From assembly GCF_014204795.1 (NCBI RefSeq), contig NZ_JACHMB010000001.1:8630501-8694500 (forward strand): a stretch of DNA of 64,000 nt, in the 5' to 3' direction. Source of the DNA: Nonomuraea jabiensis (GTDB lineage Bacteria; Actinomycetota; Actinomycetes; Streptosporangiales; Streptosporangiaceae). Below the pieces are notes generated by a model. It was not told the DNA's origin and ran no database searches. It saw only the letters and a program-made list of their open reading frames with translations. A program made the position numbers and the translations under genes. This document shows positions 57,995-64,000 of the stretch, piece by piece. Position 1 is the first letter of the stretch, and each line of letters opens with the position of its first letter.

Positions 57995-60900
57995 ATGGGA
58001 GACTCGCTGACCCTGCTGCTGCTCGGTCCGCCGGAGCTGGCCGTCGGAGGGCGGCCGGTGCGCATCCGCGCCGCCAAGACGCGCGCCCTGCTCTGCTACC
58101 TCGCCGCCACTCCCGGCCCGCGACCGCGCTCGGAGCTGGCCGCGTTGTTGTGGGGCGAGCGGCCCGACGCCAACGCCCGGGGCAGCCTGCGCCTGGCGCT
58201 GTCGGAGCTGCGCAAGGAGGTGGGCGGGTGGCTGGACATCACCCGCGAGCACGTACGCTTCCACGCCGGCGACGGCTGCTTCGTCGACCACGGGCGCCTG
58301 GCCCAGACGCCGACCGTGGCCGAGGCGCTGCGCTTGTGGCGCGGCGACTTCATGGACGGCGTGTGGTTCTGCGACGCGCCGGCGTTCGGCGGCTGGCTGG
58401 AGTCGGAGCGCGGGCGGACCCGGCTGCTGCTGCGCGAACTCCTGCTGCGGGGCGGCTCCGCGCCGCCGGACCAGCTCGTACGGCTGGCGCGGCTGGTGGC
58501 CGGGCTGGATCCGTACGACGAGGAGGCGCACCGGGTGCTGATCACGGCGCTGGCCCGTGGCGGGAACCGGGGCGCGGCGCTGGCCTGCTACGACGACCTG
58601 CGGCGGAGGTTGGCTGACGAGCTGGGGGTGGAGCCCGCGCCGGAGACGGCGGCCGTCCTCCGGCAGCTCGTCACCCCTGCACTCGCGCCGGAGACAGCGG
58701 CCGTCGGCCGGCAGGTCGCCATCCCTGAACGCGCGGCGGAGGGGACGGCCGTGGGCCGGCAGTCCGCCGCCCCCCTACGCGCGCCGGAGGGGACGGCCGT
58801 CGGCCGGCAGTCCGCCACCCCCCTACGCGCGCCGGAGGGGACGGCCGTCGGCCGGCAGTCCGCCACCCCTCTACGCGCACGGGAGACGACGGCCGTCGGC
58901 CGGCAGCTCGCCACCCCTGAACGCGCGCCGGAGGGGACGGTCGTCGGCCGGCGGTTCCGGGCCGCGCCGCCCGTACCCCGCACCGACCTGTTCGGCCGGG
59001 AGCCGGAGATCCGCGAGCTGCGCGCGCTGCTGGCCCGCGAACGCCTCGTGACCCTGCTCGGTCCCGGCGGCGTCGGCAAGACCCGCCTGGCCATCGCCGT
59101 CGCCACGCCGTCGTCCGCGTTCGTGTCCTTCGCCGGGGTGGCCCCGGAGGCGGCCGTCACGACGCTCGCCCGGCGTCTCGGCGTGGACCTCTCGCCGCAG
59201 CGCCCTGCCCTCGACCTGCTGCTGGCAGCCCTGACCGGCCGCGAGCAGCTCCTCGTGCTGGACAACCTCGAACACCTGCCGGCCATCGACCCCGTCATCG
59301 CCCGGATCATGCGTACCGCTCCGGGGATACGGATCCTGGCGACCAGCAGACGCCGCCTGGACGTGCCCGGACAGCTGACGTTCGAGGTGGCGGGCCTGCC
59401 GGGCCCGGAGGCCGAGGCGCTGTTCGCGTCCAGGGCCGTACGGGCGCAACCGGCCTTCGACCCCGGCCCGCACGCCGTCCGGGTCGCCGCGATCTGCGCC
59501 GCCGTCGGCGGCCTGCCCCTGGCCATCGAACTGGCGGCCGGCCTGCTGCGCGCGGTGCCGCTCGCGGAGCTCGCCCGGCACCTCGGCGTGGACGCCGGCC
59601 TGCTGTCCGCCGACGGGCCGGCGGCCCGGTCGCGGCACGCCTGCATGCGTACGGTCTTCGAGACCTCCTGGCGGCTGCTCGACCCGGCCGGGCAGGAGGC
59701 GCTGGCGGCATTGTCGGTGTTCAGTGGCGGCTGCACGCTGAGTGCCGCGCTGGAGGTGGCCAGGACCACGCCGCACGTGCTGGTCCACCTGGTGGATCAC
59801 AGCATGATCCAGCTCACCCCGTCCGGCCGCTACGTCCTGCACCCCCTCATCCGGCAGTTCGCCGCCGGACACCTGGACCCCGGGGAGCGCCGCGCGGTGC
59901 GCGAACGGCACGCCGCCCACTTCACCCGCCTGCTCGACCGGTACGCCGCCGCCCTGCAGGACGCCTCCGACGCCGAGGCCACCCGCGTGCTGGGTGTGGA
60001 GATGGACAACATCCGCCTGGCCTGGGAGGCGTCCGGCCGGCCCGGCTTCCTCGACCGCTACTGGCTGTTGTGCCTGCGCCTACGTCTGTACGAGGAGTCC
60101 GGCGCCGTCGTCCTGCGGCACCTCGCCCGTACGCGCGAGGCCCCGTACCTTCGGGGGCGGTGGTTGCGGATGGCGGGGGTGAGCGAGCACCAGCTGGCCA
60201 GGGAGGGCGAGTCCACCCGCCTGGCCAGGGCGGCGCTCGACACGATGGGCGAGCCGCTCCCGACGTCCGGCCCCGGCCTCGCCACCGCCATCCTGACAGC
60301 CGCCGCCCGCCGGCCCCTCCAGGGGCTCCTCCACCGGCCTCTCCACGAGCCCCTCCACGGACTCCTCTACCGGCTCCTCCACGGGCCCCTCCGCTGGCTC
60401 CTCCGCCGGCTCCTCCCGTGGGCCCTGCCGGTCCGTCGCTCGGGCGCCTCGGCGCAGGCCGGGGTGGCGCAGGCCGGGGTGGCGCAGGCCGGGGTGGCGC
60501 AGGTCGAGGTGGCGCAGGCGCTGTCGTTCCTGGCGCGGCTGGCCTACCACCAGCAGGACCTGCCGACCATGCTGGCCGCCTCGTTACGCCAGCTCAACGC
60601 CGCCGACCGGACGCCGGACGCGGCCCTGCACGCGGAGGCGTACGCGAACTTCGCCACCATCGCCCGCCTCGCCGGACGCCATCGCCTGGCCACCCGCTAC
60701 GGCGCCCTCGCCGATCGATCGCTGAGCGCCATCGGCCACCCGACCGAGCCGGCGAGCCGCGCCCGCCTGGCCAGGGGCCTGGATCTGCTCGCGGCCGGGG
60801 ACTTCGAGGCGGCGCGCGCCTCGTTCGCCGAGTGCCGGGCCAGGACAGTCGACCCCCGGGTGGCGGAGAACTGCGCGGGGATGCTCGCCGAGACGGCCCT

Positions 60901-61831
60901 GTGGCGTGGCGACTTCGAGCAGGCGGCGGAGCTGTTCGCCGACACGGCCGAGCAGGCGGCCAGGCGGGTGGGCGGCGACGACATCGGCCGCCACTGGTGC
61001 CTGATCGGCCAGGTCGAGGCGCTGCTGCGGCTCGACGGGACGAGTGCGGAGCGGATCGGGCAGGTGCTGGCGGCGGCCCGCGCGTCGACCGACCGGCGCC
61101 GCTCCCACGAGCAGCGATTCGGCCTGCGTGACGGCACGGTCATGCCGGTGATCCAGGAAATGCGCCTGCTCACGGCCGCGGCCCGCCTCGGGCAGATCGG
61201 CCCCGGGCAGGCGCTCACCACGGCGCTCGAACTGGCCGCCCGCCTGCCGGCGGGCCAGCGCGGCATGCTGGAGTGCTGGTCCGGCCTGGCCGAACTGCTC
61301 GTGTCCCTGCCCCCGGACGCCGCCATGGCGCGTCGCCTCGACCGGCACCTGGCCAGGTTCCAGTCCCACCACCCCGGCGCCGCGGCCCGCATCGGCTGGG
61401 CCCGCGCCCTCGTCCTGGCCCACGGGGGACGGCGGAAGGCCGCCGGGAAAGCGGCGGAAGAGGCCATGCGGGCGGCCGAACGGTTCTGCGCATCGTACGA
61501 TCACCGCAGGGCGAAGGAGCTGGCCGAGCGCTCCGCCGGCAGCGGGGATCGCTCGTCGGGGCGGGAGACGGGACGACCGATCCCGTCAGGTGTCACCGGC
61601 CCACGTGGATTCGCCGAAGGCGCCGTGGGACGGGGGCTTGGCGAAGGCGCTGTCGGACGGGGGCCCGGCGAAAGTGCCGTCGGACGGCCGCTTGGCGAAG
61701 GCGCCGTCGGACGGGGATTCGGTGAAGGCGCTGTCGGACGGGGGCTCAGCGAGGGTGCCGTCGGACAGGCCTTCGGTGAAGGCGCCGGCGGACGCGGCGA
61801 GGGCGGCGGTTCTGGCCGCGTGCTCGGGTAG
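57995..61831 (+). CDS. SARP-type regulator with BTAD, NB-ARC ATPase and C-terminal repeats (AfsR/DnrI-like)
   Basis: A 1278-aa regulator. Residues 1-95 are an OmpR-like DNA-binding domain (LLLGPPELAVGGRPVRIRAA, LRLALSELRKEVGGW). A BTAD domain follows to about 210 (YDEEAHRVLITALARGGNRG, LADELGVEPAPET). Residues 214-319 are a linker of 16-aa repeats. The NB-ARC ATPase begins at LFGREPEIRELRALL with Walker A GPGGVGKT (356-363) and LLVLDNLEH. A helical repeat region runs to the end and contains further low-complexity insertions, closing with 9-aa repeats GEGAVGRGL. ATG 57995 follows TACCGT by nine bases. Likely a pathway-specific activator that binds the 11-bp repeats upstream. Confidence 0.9.
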   Translation: MGDSLTLLLLGPPELAVGGRPVRIRAAKTRALLCYLAATPGPRPRSELAALLWGERPDANARGSLRLALSELRKEVGGWLDITREHVRFHAGDGCFVDHGRLAQTPTVAEALRLWRGDFMDGVWFCDAPAFGGWLESERGRTRLLLRELLLRGGSAPPDQLVRLARLVAGLDPYDEEAHRVLITALARGGNRGAALACYDDLRRRLADELGVEPAPETAAVLRQLVTPALAPETAAVGRQVAIPERAAEGTAVGRQSAAPLRAPEGTAVGRQSATPLRAPEGTAVGRQSATPLRARETTAVGRQLATPERAPEGTVVGRRFRAAPPVPRTDLFGREPEIRELRALLARERLVTLLGPGGVGKTRLAIAVATPSSAFVSFAGVAPEAAVTTLARRLGVDLSPQRPALDLLLAALTGREQLLVLDNLEHLPAIDPVIARIMRTAPGIRILATSRRRLDVPGQLTFEVAGLPGPEAEALFASRAVRAQPAFDPGPHAVRVAAICAAVGGLPLAIELAAGLLRAVPLAELARHLGVDAGLLSADGPAARSRHACMRTVFETSWRLLDPAGQEALAALSVFSGGCTLSAALEVARTTPHVLVHLVDHSMIQLTPSGRYVLHPLIRQFAAGHLDPGERRAVRERHAAHFTRLLDRYAAALQDASDAEATRVLGVEMDNIRLAWEASGRPGFLDRYWLLCLRLRLYEESGAVVLRHLARTREAPYLRGRWLRMAGVSEHQLAREGESTRLARAALDTMGEPLPTSGPGLATAILTAAARRPLQGLLHRPLHEPLHGLLYRLLHGPLRWLLRRLLPWALPVRRSGASAQAGVAQAGVAQAGVAQVEVAQALSFLARLAYHQQDLPTMLAASLRQLNAADRTPDAALHAEAYANFATIARLAGRHRLATRYGALADRSLSAIGHPTEPASRARLARGLDLLAAGDFEAARASFAECRARTVDPRVAENCAGMLAETALWRGDFEQAAELFADTAEQAARRVGGDDIGRHWCLIGQVEALLRLDGTSAERIGQVLAAARASTDRRRSHEQRFGLRDGTVMPVIQEMRLLTAAARLGQIGPGQALTTALELAARLPAGQRGMLECWSGLAELLVSLPPDAAMARRLDRHLARFQSHHPGAAARIGWARALVLAHGGRRKAAGKAAEEAMRAAERFCASYDHRRAKELAERSAGSGDRSSGRETGRPIPSGVTGPRGFAEGAVGRGLGEGAVGRGPGESAVGRPLGEGAVGRGFGEGAVGRGLSEGAVGQAFGEGAGGRGEGGGSGRVLG
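58636..58950 (+). repeat. 48-bp coding minisatellite in the SARP gene, about six to seven units
   Basis: Units encode 16 residues of the type LRAPEGTAVGRQSATP; the two central copies are nearly identical in DNA, the outer ones diverge. It sits exactly in the linker between the BTAD and NB-ARC domains and keeps the frame. Confidence 0.8.
60452..60517 (+). repeat. 15-bp coding repeat in the SARP gene
   Basis: GCGCAGGCCGGGGTG occurs three times in tandem (60452, 60467, 60482), then a two-mismatch copy at 60497 and a partial one, encoding AQAGV units. It follows a Leu-rich low-complexity stretch at about 60311-60420 (PLxGLLHRPLHxPL). Confidence 0.8.
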
Positions 61832-62260
61832 GCGCGGGTCGGGTGCCGTGCGGAGGAGCAGCAGCCGGTGGTAGACCGGCGCGGTGGCGGAGACGAGCAG
61901 CCGCCGAGCGTCGATGTGCGGCCGGAGTTCACCGCGCCGGATCGCCCGGCTGACGATGATCTCGCACTGGGCGTAGCGGTCCTCCCGCAGCCGTTGCTGG
62001 GCGCGGTCGGCCTTCTCGGAGCGGAACGAGGCGGCGATCAGGGCCGTGACGATCGGCGGATGCGCAGTCAGGGATGCCTGGATCTCATGGTTCAGCGCTG
62101 CCAGGTCGCCGGTCAGCGAGCCGGTGTCCGGGGGCTGCCAGTCTTCCTCGCCCGCCGCGTCGAGCACGTCGGCGAGCAAGCCGCCGACGTCCCCCCAACG
62201 CCGGTACACCGTCGCGGTTCACGCCCGCGCGCGGCGACGGCGTCCACGGTGAGCCCGTCA
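61586..62260 (-). pseudogene. TetR family regulator with frameshifted HTH and repeat-extended C-terminus
   Basis: The minus strand reads ELGEHGYDGLTVDAVAARAG and VNR, then after a shift VYRRWGDVGGLLADVLDAAG, together the normal TetR helix-turn-helix broken by a net two-base loss near 62210. The ligand domain is complete: LNHEIQASLTAHPPIVTALI, ECEIIVSRAIRRGELRPHID-like region, LLVSATAPVYHRLLL. Instead of ending after ARTAALAASAG it runs on through seven 9-residue repeats to TGA at 61586. The first helices upstream of 62260 are missing because erythromycin-esterase-like sequence abuts there. Confidence 0.65.
61613..61801. repeat. 27-bp repeat, seven units, open on both strands
   Basis: On the plus strand the units encode GEGAVGRGL (C-terminus of the SARP protein). 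On the minus strand the same units encode SDGAFAKPP-like nonapeptides forming the tail of the TetR remnant. No stop interrupts either frame within the array. Confidence 0.8.
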
Positions 62261-62264
62261 TAAC

Positions 62265-62844
62265 CGTGCTCGCCGAGCTCCGCGCGGCCGGCTACGGCTT
62301 CCGCGCCATGGCCGGCCTGTACGCCGGGAACGGGCTGACCGCCGACACCTCGGCCCGTGACGTCTACATGGCCGGGTCGGTCCTGTGGCATCTGGAGCGC
62401 CTCGAACCTGGGACCCGGGTCGTACTGGCGGTCCACAACGCCCACATCCAGACGGTGCCGATCTCCTTCGACGGTCACCTCACGGGGCTCCCGATGGGGC
62501 AGCACCTGCGGCGCGTTCTCAGCGACGAGTACTTCGCCCTCGCCCTGACGAGCATCACCGGCCACACGGCCGATATGCGCCCCGACGAGAACGCGCGCTT
62601 CGGTTTCGCCATCGATGACACCGCGCTGGAGGCACCCGAGCCGGGGAGCGTCGAAGCCGCGTTCGCGGATGCCGGCCTGGGGCTCAGCGCCGCCGACCTC
62701 CGCCGGGCCCGCCAAGAGGCCGTCGCCCCGGGTCCCGACCGCATCCGGATACAGAGCGCCTACCTGCACACCCCCGTCCTCGACGCGTTCGACGGCGTCC
62801 CCACCACCCCGACCTCCACCGTGGCCGACGACGTCGCAGGTTGA
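62265..62844 (+). pseudogene. C-terminal fragment of an erythromycin esterase-like gene
   Basis: The frame gives YGFRAMAGLYAGNGLTADTS, ARDVYMAGSVLWHLERLEPG, VVLAVHNAHIQTVPISFDGH and LPMGQHLRRVLSDEYFALAL, which is the C-terminal 180-190 residues of EreA/EreB-like proteins. The N-terminal half with the first catalytic His/Glu is absent: at about 62265 the sequence changes to the tetR remnant. No start signal. The fusion point marks a deletion or recombination. Confidence 0.7.
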
Positions 62845-62863
62845 GACCTCACCCATGACGCAC

Positions 62864-63385
62864 GATGGGAAGGGCCTGGAACCTGGCCGCCGACCTGCAC
62901 GGCTGGGCGCCGTCCGGGCTGCTGGACACGTACCCTGCCGAACGCCACCTCGCCGGCGCCCGCACCATGCTGCACGCTCGAGCCCAGGTGGCGCTGCGGC
63001 GCGGGCACGATGCCGCCGCCGAAGCGCTCCGGACTACTCACCGATGAGCAGCCGCTGCGCCGCAGGGGAGCGCTGGTCGCCGGCGCCGACATCCGCTACC
63101 CGATGCCCGGCTCCGGCCACCACGGGCTGGCCGGCACCTTCGCCCCCGACCTCACCCGCCATACCGACCGGCATCGCGGTGCACACCGCCGACCGCCCGG
63201 ACCTGCGCCAGATCGCCCGAGACTGGCGGCATCCCGTCGAGATCCGCACCGCCAAGACCGACCACCGGCCGGCCGACGCCCTGCTGATCCGCCCGGACGC
63301 CCACATCGCCTGGGCGGCGACCATCGACGAACCCGCCGCGCCCGCGCTGCGAGAAGCACTCTTCGGCTGGTTCGGCACGCTCTGA
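62864..63385 (+). pseudogene. C-terminal fragment of a rifampicin-monooxygenase-like FAD hydroxylase, multiply frameshifted
   Basis: Three frames in succession carry parts of one protein: WNLAADLHGWAPSGLLDTYP with AERHLAGARTMLHARAQVAL; then LLTDEQPLRRRGALVAGADI, RYPMPGSGHHGLAGTFAPDL; then DRPDLRQIARDWRHPVEIRT, AKTDHRPADALLIRPDAHIA and ALFGWFGTL to the stop at 63385. These match the end of Rox/TetX-like hydroxylases. The FAD-binding N-terminal two thirds are missing, and at least two frameshifts (near 63030 and 63165) break the rest. Confidence 0.7.
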
Positions 63386-63510
63386 AACGACGGACTTCGC
63401 GTTCTCTCCGCGGATGGCCGAAACCATCGCGATCACGTGCTCGACGTCCGGCGGGTTCGGATGACACCGCCTCCGCACCCGACAGGCTTGGTGTTCCGCG
63501 GAAGGCGACG

Positions 63511-64000
63511 CTAGGGCGCCAGGGGAAGGCGCACCTCGAAGCAGGCGCCGCCGTAGGCGGAGTCCAGGACGGCGATGGTTCCCGAGTGGGAGCGTACGAC
63601 GTCGGAGGCGATCGCCAGGCCCAGACCGGTGCCGCCGTGCCCGCGGCTGCGGGCCGTGTCCAGCCGGGTGAACCGTTCGAAGACCCGCTCGCGATCCGCC
63701 TCCGGGATCCCCGGGCCGTCGTCGCGGACCGCCATGACGGCCTGCGTCCCATCGCGGCGCACCTCGACCTCGACCTGTTCGCGGGCATGCCGCTGGGCGT
63801 TGTCCAGCAGGTTCGTCAGTACGCGGGTGAGCTGGCTGGACACCCCCTCCACCGTGACACCTTCCGCCAGGCTCGCCCGCGGCGGGATCCGATCGGCGCG
63901 CCGGTCCAGTTCGGTACGGGTCAGGTCCGCCAGGTCCACCTTCTCGCGCGTCATGGACGCGCTGGACCCGAGCCCGGCGAGCATGAGCAGATCGCCCATG
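63511..64000 (-). CDS. sensor histidine kinase, C-terminal part (5' end beyond window)
   Basis: The minus-strand frame enters from the right edge and ends at 63511. It encodes the catalytic ATPase domain: N-box LTNLLDNAQRHAREQVEVEV, G1 VRDDGPGIPEADRERVFERF, G2 GHGGTGLGLAIASDVV and the end FEVRLPLAP. The membrane sensor and phosphoacceptor helix lie outside the window, and MLAGLGSSASMTREKVDLAD is the linker after that helix. The response regulator is expected beyond the edge too. The 63386-63510 gap holds no gene. Confidence 0.9.
   Translation of the reverse strand, partial: MGDLLMLAGLGSSASMTREKVDLADLTRTELDRRADRIPPRASLAEGVTVEGVSSQLTRVLTNLLDNAQRHAREQVEVEVRRDGTQAVMAVRDDGPGIPEADRERVFERFTRLDTARSRGHGGTGLGLAIASDVVRSHSGTIAVLDSAYGGACFEVRLPLAP

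Noticed and set aside
58636..58950. Regular 48-bp repeats considered as a CRISPR array
   Set aside because: The units are contiguous without variable spacers, keep the reading frame of the SARP gene and no cas genes are present.
1..64000. tRNA, rRNA or riboswitch genes
   Set aside because: I looked for cloverleaf-like and conserved rRNA or T-box/cobalamin-type blocks in the gaps and saw none; a covariance-model search would be needed to exclude small ones.

Overview
The window is about 64 kb of very GC-rich chromosomal DNA with strong G/C bias at third codon positions, frequent GTG starts, GTGA/ATGA start-stop overlaps and several start codons lying 5-9 bases behind a TANNNT -10 box (leaderless transcription). 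Gene families (F420/deazaflavin oxidoreductases, SARP and large LuxR regulators, SigE-type ECF sigma factor, DUF6010, DUF6069, CYTH-CHAD, GAP-family proteins) point to an actinomycete, most likely in the Streptosporangiales (Nonomuraea-like). The genus is an inference. No rRNA, tRNA, CRISPR array, prophage or PKS/NRPS was found. Both edges cut genes: a kinase on the left and a histidine kinase on the right.

Layout. 1-8.4 kb: Ser/Thr kinase fused to a STAND-like module and WD40 repeats, acyl-CoA dehydrogenase, DUF6010 protein divergent from a GlxA-type regulator, a MarR fossil, a deazaflavin nitroreductase, a DUF6069 membrane protein and a HerA-like ATPase. 8.4-12.4 kb: a tyrosine-recombinase-like protein without catalytic residues, two small unknown genes, and a padR-RDD-CPBP operon with a leaderless promoter inside a long inverted repeat. 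12.5-17.3 kb: a secreted ammonia-lyase homologue whose MIO triad is broken, then a nitronate monooxygenase gene split by a TnpB-only element. The empty target can be rebuilt in frame, and the TnpB has lost its RuvC-II glutamate. A SUKH pseudogene follows.

17.3-31.4 kb: YciO-type protein, secreted proteins, LysR divergent from an alpha/beta hydrolase, LLM oxidoreductase, a sugar symporter/ChbG deacetylase operon, CYTH-CHAD, a TIGR03084 fossil, GAP-family protein divergent from TetR, a CAP protein, a four-repeat secreted protein and a beta/gamma-crystallin protein. 31.5-37 kb: an exported flavin amine/amino-acid oxidase with an exported RidA, then tetR-ABC ATPase-permease under a palindromic operator. 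37-44.6 kb: small proteins, a giant LuxR regulator with hydrolase, a ProA-like dehydrogenase and a two-component system.

44.6-49.3 kb: an EF-hand protein and a tightly coupled four-gene cassette (acyl/aryl-CoA ligase, SDR, FAD hydroxylase, chorismate-lyase-like protein) that could make and modify a small aromatic acid. 49.2-50.7 kb: an ECF sigma factor overlapping a membrane protein that joins an anti-sigma-like N-terminus to an MltG transglycosylase. 50.8-57.8 kb: secreted subtilase, GH31 glycosidase with two CBM35-like modules and a small secreted protein. 57.9-61.8 kb: a SARP/NB-ARC regulator behind 11-bp tandem repeats, carrying several in-frame minisatellites, the last shared on the opposite strand with a TetR remnant. 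61.6-63.4 kb: fossils of tetR, erythromycin-esterase and rifampicin-monooxygenase-like genes, then a truncated histidine kinase.
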